A stretch of DNA of 64,000 bases. It comes from Akkermansia muciniphila. GTDB taxonomy: Bacteria > Verrucomicrobiota > Verrucomicrobiia > Verrucomicrobiales > Akkermansiaceae. Below are positions 15,786 through 24,850 of the stretch, in pieces. The notes below the pieces were generated by a model, which searched no databases, was not told the DNA's origin, and saw only the letters and a list, made by a program, of their open reading frames with translations. The translations under genes and the position numbers were made by a program. Where the stretch lies: the NCBI RefSeq assembly GCF_018709685.1, contig NZ_JABDHQ010000006.1, forward strand, positions 123,751 to 187,750. Reading direction: 5' to 3'. How positions within the stretch are numbered: position 1 is the stretch's first letter; every line of letters begins with the position of its first letter.

Positions 15786-16928
15786 TTACAGGGTTTCAAC
15801 GTAGTGCAGTTCACGGGCAATCTGGGAGGCCAGCGGAATTTTCAGGTGGTCCGGCAGCACGCTCCAGGTGTAGGTTTCCACCTCCAGGTGGGGATTCAGG
15901 TCCGGGCGGCTGCGGAGAAAGTCATGCGTCTTGATGATGAACTCCTCCGTGCCGTGCAGGGGCGGTTCCGGAGAAGCGTACAGGGGGATATGGTAGTGAA
16001 TGCGCCACTGGGAATGGAGCGTTTCCTCCGCATAATCACGGCCATAGGCCAGGGCGTTCGGCAGGTCGGGAAAAAGCATGGTGCGGTCCCGGTTGCGGAT
16101 GCTGGTCTGGTGGAAGTAAACGCCCTCGTCAAACTGGCGCAGGCGTTCCAGGTCTTCCTCCCCGCGTATGCGGCATTCCAGCGCATTGGAGTATTGAACC
16201 TTGCAGAGGGAGATGTTGTTCTCCTCCCAGGCGGAAAGGGTGGCTTCAGGCTCCTCCCGCAGAATGGCGAAGTGGCAGGTATCATACGTCAGCCCCAGGT
16301 GGCGTTCAATGAGTTCAGGGCGGCGCGAGTGGTTGCGCAGCCCGTTGAAGAAACGGATGGCCCCCTCCGTATCATGAAAATGGCCGAAGGGCTCCGGCTC
16401 CAGCCCCAGCTGCATCAGGCGGCCGGTCTGCCTGCTCAGCACGTCCAGAAATCCGCTCATGGCGTCCAGGCGGGAGAATATGCGCTCTTCATCCGCGTGG
16501 AACCAGCTATGGGAGGCGGGGAGCGTGCTGACGGTCAGCCTGTCCGCCCGTTCATCCCCGAGGCGGGCCAGAATGCGGAACAGGTTGCAGGTGTATTCAA
16601 AGCGTTCCGGCGTGGTCCAGTCCGGCTGGAAAACGCGCTCCTTCACGCGCTGGCCGTGAAAGTTCCCGTACGGGAAACCGTTCATGGTCTCCACGCGCGC
16701 GCCGTGTTCATCCAGCCATGCTTTCAGGCCGTCCACGGCATCCGGCGTTTCCAGCAGTTCCCCGGCTGCCCGGGCGGACAGGCGCAGACCGATGCCCAGG
16801 GGGCGGTCCTTCAGGGGGGAATTCAGTGCGGAAAGTTCCTTCCTGATGCGTGGAACGTGGGTATGGAGGGCTTCCCGGGTTTCCGCCCAGGATTCAGCGG
16901 GATGGATGTTGGTGCAGTAGGAAAGCAT
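15786..16928 (-). CDS. EboE-like TIM-barrel metabolite traffic protein
   Basis: 380 residues of the xylose isomerase-like TIM-barrel superfamily. The opening (SYCTNIHPAESWAE), GIGLRLSARAA, TMNGFPYGNFHG and LGLEPEPFGHF match the EboE family as I know it. In other bacteria EboE is encoded with EboA-EboF in the ebo cluster, linked to export of scytonemin and other metabolites. None of those partners is present here; the only neighbour in the unit is the M28 lipoprotein. Metal-ligand candidates of the barrel (E, H, D near GLEPEP, TYDTCHFA, KVQYSNALE) are visible. The family call is good; the role of a solitary EboE is unknown. Confidence 0.78.
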   Translation of the reverse strand: MLSYCTNIHPAESWAETREALHTHVPRIRKELSALNSPLKDRPLGIGLRLSARAAGELLETPDAVDGLKAWLDEHGARVETMNGFPYGNFHGQRVKERVFQPDWTTPERFEYTCNLFRILARLGDERADRLTVSTLPASHSWFHADEERIFSRLDAMSGFLDVLSRQTGRLMQLGLEPEPFGHFHDTEGAIRFFNGLRNHSRRPELIERHLGLTYDTCHFAILREEPEATLSAWEENNISLCKVQYSNALECRIRGEEDLERLRQFDEGVYFHQTSIRNRDRTMLFPDLPNALAYGRDYAEETLHSQWRIHYHIPLYASPEPPLHGTEEFIIKTHDFLRSRPDLNPHLEVETYTWSVLPDHLKIPLASQIARELHYVETL

Positions 16929-17108
16929 GGCGGGGCAGCATTTGCAGTGTGGGAGGAACGGCGTTCCGCTCCGGGGGAAAATGGCGGATGATGCATGCGC
17001 ATAAGACGTTCCTCAAGCCTACATACGGTCCTCCCGAGAGAAAAAATTTCATGGAATTCCGCTTTTTGGCGTCATCTGGAGCAGGCGTCCGCCGCAGGAA
17101 AAATGGCT

Positions 17109-17137
17109 TTGAAGGGACTCCGCATATATGGTAGTAC
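17109..17137 (+). promoter_or_regulatory. Predicted promoter of the GH95 fucosidase gene
   Basis: TTGAAG (17109-17114), 17-base spacer, TAGTAC (17132-17137); the start codon is nine bases further on. The -10 match is weak. Confidence 0.35.
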
Positions 17138-17146
17138 CTTTCCGTT

Positions 17147-19519
17147 ATGCGTCCGTTCTTTTTTCTTCTTCTTGGTTTTCTGTTCCATGGAAGCGTTCTG
17201 AACGCGGCGGAGGAACCGGCCGCCTGGAAATCCTCCCGCTTCTGGTTCAGCGGCCCGGCGGAGTGGAAGGATAAGCGGCCCCAGAAGGGAACGGGGGACA
17301 ATTCCTGGGCGAAGGACGCCACCCCGGTGGGCAACGGAAGGATAGGCGCGCTCATTTACGGCGGCGTGGAAAAGGACCGCCTGGAGCTGACGGAAATCAG
17401 CATGTGGTCCGGTGGATTTTGCAGTGCGGAAGCCAAGGACAAGGGGCCGGATTCCGTTAAATTCGGTTCTTACCAACCGTTCGGCACGCTGGAAATAACG
17501 TATCCCGCCGCAGAGGGCGTCAGGGATTACAGGAGGACGCTGGACGTGGCGGAGGCGCTTGCCTCCGTGTCCTATAATTCCGGGGGCGTCCGTTACCGGA
17601 GGGAATACTTTGCCAGCATCCCGCACCAGGTGATTTCCATGACGGTGCAGGGGGACAGGCCCCGTTCCGTGGAGGCCTCCTTCCGCCTGGCGACATTGCA
17701 CCCCCAGGACCGGATCACGGCCACGGCCGGAGGGGGCAGGGGAATGATTCTGATGCAGGGTTCCCTGAAAAACGGACTGGCTTATGAGGCGCGCATCGCC
17801 ATTCTTCCCAGGGGCGGGAGCGTCACGGCGGACGGCGGCTCCGTCACTGTGCGGCAGGCGGATTCCTGCCGCGTGCTGGTTTCCCTGGCTACGGATTACG
17901 TGCTGGACGCTTCCCGGAACTGGAAGGGGGAGCCTCCCCGCAAAAGGAATGAAACCGTTCTGGCCCGTGCGCTCAAGACCACCCCGGAGCAGATGAAGAG
18001 TGCCCATCAGGCCGCCTACGGCAGGCTTTACAACCGGGTTTCCCTGGACCTGGGAGAGACGGAAGACGCCACGGCGCAACTCCCCGTCAACGAGCGGCTG
18101 AAAAAGTACAGGCGGGCGGTGGATGCGGGAACGGCCCCGGGAGACCCCGATCTGGAAGAACTGGTGTTCAACTTCGGCCGCTATGTGATCATCTCCTCCT
18201 CCCAGCCGGGCAATTTGCCCGCCAACCTTCAGGGCCTGTGGAATTACAGCCTCATTCCGCCGTGGGATTCCGACTACCACAACAACATCAACATCCAGAT
18301 GTGCTACTGGGGCGTTCTGCCCGCCGGCCTCACGGAGTGCTATGGTCCGCTGGTGGATTACATCCGGGAAATGGCCCCTGCCGCGCGCAAAATCACCCGG
18401 GAGACGGCAGAGTTCAAAACGGCTGCCGGAAAACCCGCCCCGGGCTGGACGTCCCGGACCGCCCAGAATATTTACGGCGGCCAGGGGTTCAAATGGAACA
18501 AGCCGGCTTCCGCCTGGTACGCCCTGCACCTGTGGGAGCGCTACCTGTTTACGCTGGACCGGGAATACCTGAAAACGACGGCCTATCCCATGATGAAGGA
18601 AATCTGCCGCTTCTGGGAAAGCCAGTTAAAAACCCTGCACGCGGGCGGAAGCAATTTCCGGACGGAGGACAGGAAGGTGACGCCGGACGTGGCCGCGCGC
18701 GATTTGAAGGACGTGAAGGAAGGAACGCTGGTGGCCCCCCTGGGCTGGTCTCCGGAGCACGGCCCCAGGGAGGACGGCTGCGCGCATGACCAGCAGATCG
18801 TGTGGGAACTGTTTAATGATACCGTACAGGCCGCGGAAATCCTGGGCGTGGACGCCGCCTGGAGGAAGGAACTGGCCGCCAAAAGGAATTTGCTGGCCGG
18901 GCCCCGGGTGGGGGAGGACGGCTTGCTGCTGGAATGGATGATAGCGCGCAAGCCGGGAGCTTCCTGGGACCCGCGCCACAGGCACACCTCACATTTGTTT
19001 GCCATTTATCCCGGCAGCCAGATCAGCCCGGAAAAAACGCCGGAATGGGCGGAGGCCGCCCGCAAATCCCTGCTGGCACGCGGAACCACGGGAGATTCAC
19101 GGCGCTCCTGGACCTGGGCGTGGCGCGCCAGCCTGTGGGCGCGTTTTCTGGACGGAAACAAGGCGTATGAAATGCTTCAGGGCATGATGCGCCACAGCAT
19201 GATGGACAGCCTGTTCACCACGCATCCGCCCATGCAGGTGGACGGAACCATGGGCATCGTGGCCGGATTTGTGGAGATGCTGCTCCAGTCCCACACGGGC
19301 CGTCTGCATCTTCTGCCCGCGCTGCCGGAAGCATGGAAAAACGGGAGCGTGCGCGGGCTGAAAGCCCGCGGCAACATCACCGTGGACATGGACTGGAAGG
19401 ACGGCAGGGTGACTCAGTTCCGCCTTTCCTCCCCGGTGGCGCAATCCGTGCGGGTGGTCGTCAACGGCAGGGAAAAAACGTACGCGCTGACGTCGGGTAC
19501 GCCTGTCAGGGGCAGTTGA
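17147..19519 (+). CDS. Secreted GH95 alpha-L-fucosidase
   Basis: 790 residues with a signal peptide (MRPFFFLLLGFLFHGSVLNA). GH95 hallmarks in order: an N-terminal beta-domain starting WFSGPAEWKD..PVGNGRIGAL, the stretch NLPANLQGLWN (about 354-364), and DYHNNINIQMCYWG, which places Asn379, Asn380 and Asn382 at the positions of the catalytic asparagines of Bifidobacterium AfcA. HTSHLFAIYPG and DSRRSWTWAWRASLWARF complete the (alpha/alpha)6 barrel. GH95 enzymes remove alpha-1,2-linked L-fucose by inversion, typically from mucin O-glycans and milk oligosaccharides, exposing galactose beneath. It converges on the GH109 gene across a bidirectional terminator. Some GH95 members are galactosidases, but the NNIN motif favours fucosidase. 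Confidence 0.93.
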   Translation: MRPFFFLLLGFLFHGSVLNAAEEPAAWKSSRFWFSGPAEWKDKRPQKGTGDNSWAKDATPVGNGRIGALIYGGVEKDRLELTEISMWSGGFCSAEAKDKGPDSVKFGSYQPFGTLEITYPAAEGVRDYRRTLDVAEALASVSYNSGGVRYRREYFASIPHQVISMTVQGDRPRSVEASFRLATLHPQDRITATAGGGRGMILMQGSLKNGLAYEARIAILPRGGSVTADGGSVTVRQADSCRVLVSLATDYVLDASRNWKGEPPRKRNETVLARALKTTPEQMKSAHQAAYGRLYNRVSLDLGETEDATAQLPVNERLKKYRRAVDAGTAPGDPDLEELVFNFGRYVIISSSQPGNLPANLQGLWNYSLIPPWDSDYHNNINIQMCYWGVLPAGLTECYGPLVDYIREMAPAARKITRETAEFKTAAGKPAPGWTSRTAQNIYGGQGFKWNKPASAWYALHLWERYLFTLDREYLKTTAYPMMKEICRFWESQLKTLHAGGSNFRTEDRKVTPDVAARDLKDVKEGTLVAPLGWSPEHGPREDGCAHDQQIVWELFNDTVQAAEILGVDAAWRKELAAKRNLLAGPRVGEDGLLLEWMIARKPGASWDPRHRHTSHLFAIYPGSQISPEKTPEWAEAARKSLLARGTTGDSRRSWTWAWRASLWARFLDGNKAYEMLQGMMRHSMMDSLFTTHPPMQVDGTMGIVAGFVEMLLQSHTGRLHLLPALPEAWKNGSVRGLKARGNITVDMDWKDGRVTQFRLSSPVAQSVRVVVNGREKTYALTSGTPVRGS

Positions 19520-19618
19520 GGAATTCCCCCTGAATTCGGGCCGGCCTCCATAACATCCGGCGTTCTTCCGCGCCGTTACAGTTGTTTTGCCCTCTCCGCA
19601 ACCGTTATTCACGCCAAT

Positions 19619-19651
19619 AAAAAACAGGCGCGCTTTGCAGCGGCCTGTTTT
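19619..19651. terminator. Bidirectional terminator between convergent GH95 and GH109 genes
   Basis: AAAACAGGC (19621-19629) pairs with GCCTGTTTT (19643-19651); inner CGCT/AGCG pairs extend the stem. The A-run on the left is a T-run for reverse-strand transcripts, and the Ts on the right serve the forward strand. Confidence 0.8.
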
Positions 19652-19665
19652 CTGAACGGGAAATC

Positions 19666-19716
19666 CTCTCCGGCCTGAAAACCCGCTGTAAGGGCGGGGG
19701 GGCCCAGGCCGGAGAG
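19666..19716 (-). terminator. Long hairpin just after the GH109 gene
   Basis: A perfect 12-bp stem (19666-19677 with 19705-19716) with a G/C-rich 27-base loop, immediately downstream of the GH109 stop. It has no T-run of its own and may protect the 3' end or assist the terminator next to it. Confidence 0.5.
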
Positions 19717-19728
19717 GGAAGGGGTTTT

Positions 19729-21174
19729 TTACTGGACGATGCCCAGAGGGGCGGTCGTTTTCCAGTCTCCGCGGGTGAAGTCCGGGAACACCTGCGGGAT
19801 GCCGCCCTGGGCCACGGAGTATTCGGAAAGCTCGGAGACGGAGGACCAGAAGGCGCCTTCATAAACGTTCTGGTCCATCGGTTCCCCATTGCGGAGGCAT
19901 TCAATGATGCGGAAGAGCATCACAAAGTCCATGCCGCCGTGGCCGCCCATCTTCAGGGCCAGCGGGCCTACCCGCTTCCAGAGCGGGTGATCGTACTTTT
20001 CATAAATGGGGGCAAGTTTTTCAGCGCCTTCAATCCATTCATGGTAATTGCCGTTGCCCAGCTTTTCACCGGCCACGCGTGTCGGGAAGCCGGCCAGCGT
20101 GCCCAGCGTGCCCTGAATGAGGTTCAGGCGGGAATACGGGCGCGGGCTGGTTTCATCCCATTCCACCAGGATGGTGCGGCCCATGGTGGTCTTGATGATG
20201 GAGGTGTTCATGTCGCCACAGGCGAAGTCCAGCTTGTTCCACTTGTGGTCTGCCGGGAAATTCTTCTTGGCGTACGCGGCGCGGCCCAAGGCCGGGCTGG
20301 AGAAGGAAACGAGCCTGCCGAAGCAGTCTTCCGTGCGGGCCAGGCTCATGTCCTGGGCGATGGGGCCGAGGCCGTGCGTGGGGTACACGTTGCCGTTGCG
20401 CTTGGCGTAGTGGTAGGTTCTCCAGGAGCCGGTGCCGCGGTCCACCTGCTTCATCTGGCCGCGCAGCTCGTGGATGTAGGCGGCTTCTCCGTACAGCAGG
20501 TCGCCGATGACGCCCTGGCGCACCATGTTCAGGTACATGAGTTCTTCACGCCCGTAGTTGACGTTTTCCATCATCATGCAGTGCTTTTGGGTTTCCTCGG
20601 AGGTGTTCACGATTTCCCAGAGTTCCTTGATGGAGACGGCCATAGGCACTTCCACAAAGGCGTGGGCGCCCATTTTCATCACGTCGCAGGTGACGCGGCA
20701 GTGCCATTCCCAGCTGGGGCACACGATGACGGCGTCCGGCTTGATTTCCTTCATCATGCGCTTGTAGTCTTCCGGGCCGTCCGTGAAAATGGGGGGGCGC
20801 TTGCCCGTCTTCTTTTCCACCAGCGCGGCATTGCGTTCCGCCCAGTCTTTATACACGTCACAGATGGCGACGACTTCCGCGCCCTCAATCACGGCCATCT
20901 GGCCCACGTGCATGGAACCGCGTTCACCCACGCCGACGAAGGCCACGCGAACCTTGTCCAGCTTGGGGGCCTTGAAGCCGCCCATGTAAATGGCGCCGGG
21001 CTTGCGCGGGGGCCACGTGGTCATGGGGCCGATGATGTTCGGGTCCGGAACGGTGATCTTCCGGGGAGCCAGAGGAGCCACTTCCTGGGCGTTGGCAAAG
21101 GGACCGGCAGCCAGGGCTCCGGTAGCGAGGCCCAGGGTCTGAAGGAAACGACGGCGTGATGATGAATTATCCAT
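19729..21174 (-). CDS. Tat-exported GH109 enzyme (Gfo/Idh/MocA fold), probable alpha-N-acetylgalactosaminidase
   Basis: 481 residues from ATG 21174. The N-terminus has a twin-arginine signal (SSSRRRFLQTLGLATGALAAG), needed because the enzyme folds around tightly bound NAD before export. The Rossmann motif is VAFVGVGERGSMHV (about residues 64-77). ENVNYGR, HELRGQMKQ and THGLGPIAQ match the GH109 enzymes described from Elizabethkingia, which cleave terminal alpha-GalNAc (blood group A) through an NAD-dependent oxidation-elimination mechanism. The His of THGLG is the equivalent of the catalytic histidine. It is flanked by fucosidase genes and should act on the same mucin glycans. A different glycosidase specificity within GH109 is possible. 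Confidence 0.92.
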   Translation of the reverse strand: MDNSSSRRRFLQTLGLATGALAAGPFANAQEVAPLAPRKITVPDPNIIGPMTTWPPRKPGAIYMGGFKAPKLDKVRVAFVGVGERGSMHVGQMAVIEGAEVVAICDVYKDWAERNAALVEKKTGKRPPIFTDGPEDYKRMMKEIKPDAVIVCPSWEWHCRVTCDVMKMGAHAFVEVPMAVSIKELWEIVNTSEETQKHCMMMENVNYGREELMYLNMVRQGVIGDLLYGEAAYIHELRGQMKQVDRGTGSWRTYHYAKRNGNVYPTHGLGPIAQDMSLARTEDCFGRLVSFSSPALGRAAYAKKNFPADHKWNKLDFACGDMNTSIIKTTMGRTILVEWDETSPRPYSRLNLIQGTLGTLAGFPTRVAGEKLGNGNYHEWIEGAEKLAPIYEKYDHPLWKRVGPLALKMGGHGGMDFVMLFRIIECLRNGEPMDQNVYEGAFWSSVSELSEYSVAQGGIPQVFPDFTRGDWKTTAPLGIVQ

Positions 21175-21656
21175 GGATGGTAAATGTAGGGAAGGATTTG
21201 AGTCCTTAGTTTGCCATAGATACCGGGGCTTGAGAATCTTTCTTTCACGGATGGTGTAAAAAATATATTCCCATGCGGGGAAGATATTTCCCATGCCGGA
21301 GGGGGAAAAAGGAGGAGCGTTTCAGGACGCGCGGGCACGAAAAAGGCCCCATTCCTGCCGCAGTGCGGGAAGGACGGGGCCTGTGGGTTGCATTCTCCGG
21401 TTGTGCCGATGTTGCATGCCGTTGCCTGGGATTGAAATGGGGTGAGCGTATAGCTGCACCGCGTTCCGAAGCATCGGCCCTGCATCGGAGGACATCCGGA
21501 GGGGGTTGCGTGGTGTCGCCGGCGGCGGTGTTGTTTCCGTTCCTGGCGACGGGGAAGATCATTCCGTTTCTTGCGGCTTCATATTCAGGGTACCTTGACG
21601 GGGTCCGCGTGCCGTAGAATCGGGATCATCTTCCCGGTCGTCCGTAGATGGTCCGG
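21175..21656. other. Intergenic region with a reverse-strand terminator-like hairpin
   Basis: No gene recognised. GGCCCC (21345-21350) and GGGGCC (21376-21381) bound an imperfect hairpin (with CCTGCCGCA/TGCGGGAAGG inside) that is followed on the reverse strand by a T-run (A-run at 21340-21344). It could end transcription from the secreted protein gene whose stop is at 21657, leaving a 3' untranslated tail of about 280 bases. The rest shows no coding character. Confidence 0.45.
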
Positions 21657-22265
21657 TTACTTTGCCACCTCAGCGGCGGGAAGTGCTGGCGCGGCAAGCC
21701 TGGCGTAGGCTTCATTCAGCGCCTTGCCCAGCCTGGGGCGGAAAACGGTGGTGGTAGGCAGTTGCGTGCCTTCCATGTCACAGGAACGGAGGATTTCCGG
21801 AATGGACGAGCCTAATGCATGCTTCATGATGTTCATGCAGTCTTCCAGGTCCACTCCGTACTTCTCCTCCATCAGGTTTTCTATACGGTCCGCCATCTGC
21901 TCCATCCTCTCAATCTGTTTTTTGGTCAGAATCGGCTGAATGGTCGCGTTCGGGTCGGGGACGTAGCTGGCCAGCATTTCAATGGCCCGTTTCAGGTCTT
22001 CCGGCAGATCAGTTGTATTGCCGCTGTTGAGAACCTGAGCCAGAACCTGGTAGCTGCTGGTGGCGTTTTCGTCATAATCATGAATGCCTGAGGCCAGCGC
22101 CACGCCTGCGATGCTCTGCACGTAACGGGCTACTTCCGGGGAATAGTTGCCTTCCACGAAGGTGGAGGGAACGTCATCCGCGTAAGCCTGCATGGCGGCC
22201 TGGCAGGCGAGGGAACCGATGGTACCCACGCACAGTGTCTTGATGATGGACGAGACGATTTTCAT
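21657..22265 (-). CDS. Secreted protein of unknown function
   Basis: 202 residues from ATG 22265, chosen because AGGAG lies eight bases upstream and a clear signal peptide follows (MKIVSSIIKTLCVGTIGSLACQAAMQAYA). The mature part is mostly helical and acidic (PEVARYVQSIAG, EDLKRAIEMLASYV, KKQIERMEQMADRIENLMEEKYGVD), with coiled-coil potential around residues 110-140, and ends in a proline/alanine-rich tail. No family recognised. Two cysteines (CMNIM and SCDMEG) could form a disulfide in the periplasm. It stands alone, between the GH109 gene and the helicase gene, all on the reverse strand. One of the few genes here with an obvious Shine-Dalgarno sequence. Confidence 0.7.
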   Translation of the reverse strand: MKIVSSIIKTLCVGTIGSLACQAAMQAYADDVPSTFVEGNYSPEVARYVQSIAGVALASGIHDYDENATSSYQVLAQVLNSGNTTDLPEDLKRAIEMLASYVPDPNATIQPILTKKQIERMEQMADRIENLMEEKYGVDLEDCMNIMKHALGSSIPEILRSCDMEGTQLPTTTVFRPRLGKALNEAYARLAAPALPAAEVAK

Positions 22266-22377
22266 GATTGAAACTCCTGTTGAAGCTTCCCGACTGGAAC
22301 GGTCCGGTGAACCGTTTGTAGCAAGTGAGACTCCGCAGCCCCCGATTTTGTTCAAAAGATTTTTTGAATGATTAAAA

Positions 22378-23667
22378 TCAGGCGCCCATGCGGCTTCCGT
22401 GTCTTCCGGCGGTATTCCGCCTTCCGTAACCTTTCCGCGGCCCCCTGCGGGATGCGGAGCGGTTTTCCTGCATGGAGTTTTTTCTTTCCCTGTGCGTGCC
22501 GGGAACCGCCTGCAATTCAGACGGTACGGCGGCGCTGGACGCGTGTACGGGAAGGAGGCGTCCCAGCAGCTTGTGCACGTCCCTGGCTTTCCTGATTTCA
22601 TCCGGGGAGCAGAGGGCGATGGCTTGCCCGGCGGCTCCGGCGCGTGCCGTACGGCCGATGCGGTGCACATAGACTTCCGGTTCTTCCGGCAGGTCGTAGT
22701 TGATGACGAGCTGCACGTCCTTCACGTCAATGCCGCGGGCGGCGATGTCCGTGGCGACGAGAATGGGCGTTTCCCCGGAACGGAATTCCCGCAGCATGCG
22801 TTCGCGCGTGCCCTGGCTTTTGTCGCCGTGGATGGCGGAGGCCGGGTGGTCCTTTCCGGTCAGGAAGGAGGCCAGGCGGTTTGCGCCGTGCTTGGTCCGG
22901 GTGAAGATGAGCGTGCGTCCCGGCTGTTCCTGCTGTTCCAGCAGGTCCAGGGTAAGGGGCCTTTTCTCCGCCTGGGAGCCAACCATGCAGAGGGACTGTT
23001 CCACCCTGTCCGCCGTGGCGGCCGGGGGGGTGACCATGACCGTTTCCGGTTCCTGAAGCAGGGACTGGGCCAGTTGCAGAATGTTGTCCGGCATCGTGGC
23101 GGAGAACATCTGGGTATGGCGTTTCTTCGGGATTTTGGCGACGATTTTTTTCAGGGCCGGAGCGAATCCCATGTCCAGCATGTGGTCCGCTTCGTCCAGA
23201 ATCAGGGTTTCCACACCGCCCAGGCTGACGGTCTGGCGTTCCAGATGGTCAATCAGCCTGCCGGGCGTGGCTACCAGAATATCCAGGCCGCCGGCCAGCT
23301 TCTTGAACTGGGGGCCGTACCCCACGCCGCCGAAGATGACGGCGGTGGACAGGTTCAGCCCTTTGGCGTAGGCGCAGATGTTGTCATGAATCTGCGCGGC
23401 CAGTTCCCGGGTGGGGCTCAGGATGAGCGCCCTGACCTGGCGGGCAAGCGGCTTTCTGGGTTGTTCTGAAAATTGTTGAATGAGGGGCAGGGCGAACGCG
23501 GCCGTTTTGCCGGTTCCGGTCTGCGCCAGTCCCATCAGGTCCTTGTTCTGCAGCAGCAGGGGGATGCAGGCTGCCTGGATGGGGGTGGGGGTCTTGTACT
23601 CCAGTTTCTCCAATTGGCGGAGAATGGGAGCCGACAAGCCAAGCTCCCTGAATGTGGTGGATACCAT
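22378..23667 (-). CDS. rhlE: DEAD-box ATP-dependent RNA helicase, RhlE type
   Basis: 429 residues from ATG 23667. All helicase motifs are visible in order: Q motif (FRELGLSAPILRQLEKLEYKTPTPIQ), motif I AQTGTGKTAA, Ia PTRELAAQ, GGVGYGPQ, motif II LDEADHMLDMGF, motif III SATMP, IV LIFTRTKHGANRLA, V ATDIAARGIDV and VI HRIGRTARAG. The C-terminal 50 residues are basic and arginine/glycine-rich, as in RhlE proteins. The family unwinds short RNA duplexes in ribosome assembly and RNA decay, often at low temperature. The long open extension upstream of ATG 23667 lacks any similarity and is excluded. The gene symbol follows general family resemblance; CsdA or SrmB-like roles are not excluded. Confidence 0.92.
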   Translation of the reverse strand: MVSTTFRELGLSAPILRQLEKLEYKTPTPIQAACIPLLLQNKDLMGLAQTGTGKTAAFALPLIQQFSEQPRKPLARQVRALILSPTRELAAQIHDNICAYAKGLNLSTAVIFGGVGYGPQFKKLAGGLDILVATPGRLIDHLERQTVSLGGVETLILDEADHMLDMGFAPALKKIVAKIPKKRHTQMFSATMPDNILQLAQSLLQEPETVMVTPPAATADRVEQSLCMVGSQAEKRPLTLDLLEQQEQPGRTLIFTRTKHGANRLASFLTGKDHPASAIHGDKSQGTRERMLREFRSGETPILVATDIAARGIDVKDVQLVINYDLPEEPEVYVHRIGRTARAGAAGQAIALCSPDEIRKARDVHKLLGRLLPVHASSAAVPSELQAVPGTHRERKNSMQENRSASRRGPRKGYGRRNTAGRHGSRMGA

Positions 23668-24110
23668 GTCTATTGATGTGTCTGTGAATGCGCCTCGGCT
23701 GCAATGAACTGACGGAATCACGACAATCGCGGAACAAAAAGAAGTCCGCAGGAGCGATACTGAAAGGATCAATACGGAGACGCCCGTATTCCGCCAACCG
23801 CAAATGACTATCAAAATCAACAACCAAGCACCATTCGGCGGGAACAGGGCCATAAAAACACGGCGAAGACCAGACGTCAAGAGAAATAAAAACGTCCCGC
23901 ACGTCATGAATCCTTTTCCGGCAGTTCCGGAGGACGCGGAAGGGAGGTTGAAAGATGGAACCCGGCTGATGGAAATCAGGAAGAAGTGGCCGGGAGGGCA
24001 GGACGCGCCGCAAGAGCTTGCTGTAACTGAATATTAGCTTGAGCGTCAGCAGATTTCTTTTAAAAGCCCGTGCCTTGTGCGGAGCGCCGGGCCAGCCGGA
24101 GGGATGTATT
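23668..24110. other. Helicase upstream region and spacer before pgsA
   Basis: No gene seen. About 440 bases separate the helicase start from the pgsA stop, both on the reverse strand, so the helicase must have its own promoter here. RNA helicase genes often have long leaders, but I could identify no specific structure. Confidence 0.4.
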
Positions 24111-24719
24111 TCAGCGCTGGAGGAATTTGCGCGCTCCCACGCAATAAACGGCTCCGGAATAAACGGTCAGGATGATGGAACCCCACAGCGTGAGCTGGTA
24201 CAGGAAATTGGAAGCTCCGGACCCGTACCACAGGCAGAGCGCCGCAAGCTGGTCCAGGAAGGAGGGCAGGTATTCCGGCGTGTGCATCCAGGTCAGGGCC
24301 AGCAGGGAGGCGATGCAGAAAGCCAGCTGGAAGGCGGTTTTCCATTTCCCGGACGTGCCCGCGGGGATGATGACGCCGTGGTCCTGCGCGATCTGGCGCA
24401 GGCCCGTGACCAGGAATTCCCGGCTGATGATGAGGATGGTGACCCAGACCGGGCACAGCCCTACGCCCGTCAGGTAAATGAACGCGGCGGAAACGGCAAT
24501 CTTGTCCGCCAGGGGGTCAATCAGCTTGCCGAAGGTGGTGACCTGGTTCAGGCGGCGGGCCAGGTACCCGTCCAGCCAGTCCGTGCAGGCCGCCAGGATG
24601 AAGGTGACCAGCGCGGCCAGGTACCCCCAGGAATGCTGGTCCGCTATGCTGACCGCTGCCGTGAAGACGACTACCAGGGCAATCCGTGTCAGGGTAATGG
24701 CGTTAGGCAGGTTCAGCAT
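24111..24719 (-). CDS. pgsA: CDP-diacylglycerol--glycerol-3-phosphate 3-phosphatidyltransferase
   Basis: 202 residues with about five hydrophobic helices. The CDP-alcohol phosphotransferase signature is complete: DWLDGYLARR followed by GKLIDPLADK (about residues 46-72), giving D-x2-DG-x2-AR-x8-G-x3-D-x3-D. The N-terminus MLNLPNAITLTRI is typical of PgsA. The enzyme makes phosphatidylglycerophosphate from CDP-diacylglycerol and glycerol-3-phosphate at the inner membrane, the committed step to phosphatidylglycerol and cardiolipin. It lies upstream of nothing obvious on its strand and about 130 bases downstream of the ligA stop. Length matches the family. Confidence 0.94.
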   Translation of the reverse strand: MLNLPNAITLTRIALVVVFTAAVSIADQHSWGYLAALVTFILAACTDWLDGYLARRLNQVTTFGKLIDPLADKIAVSAAFIYLTGVGLCPVWVTILIISREFLVTGLRQIAQDHGVIIPAGTSGKWKTAFQLAFCIASLLALTWMHTPEYLPSFLDQLAALCLWYGSGASNFLYQLTLWGSIILTVYSGAVYCVGARKFLQR

Positions 24720-24850
24720 ACGCGGTTATTAGGGGGGAGATGACGCCCCGTAGCAAGCTTTTTTGCAGGATTCCGGAATTAAATTCCCGGCAGGCGGCGC
24801 ACGGAAAAAAGCAGGCGGGACAGGGGACGGGAAAGGGTGGAGGATGTTCT

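Noticed and set aside
21245..21617. Overlapping open frames on both strands downstream of the secreted protein gene
   Set aside because: Arginine/proline-rich frames with no motif, crossing a terminator-like hairpin.
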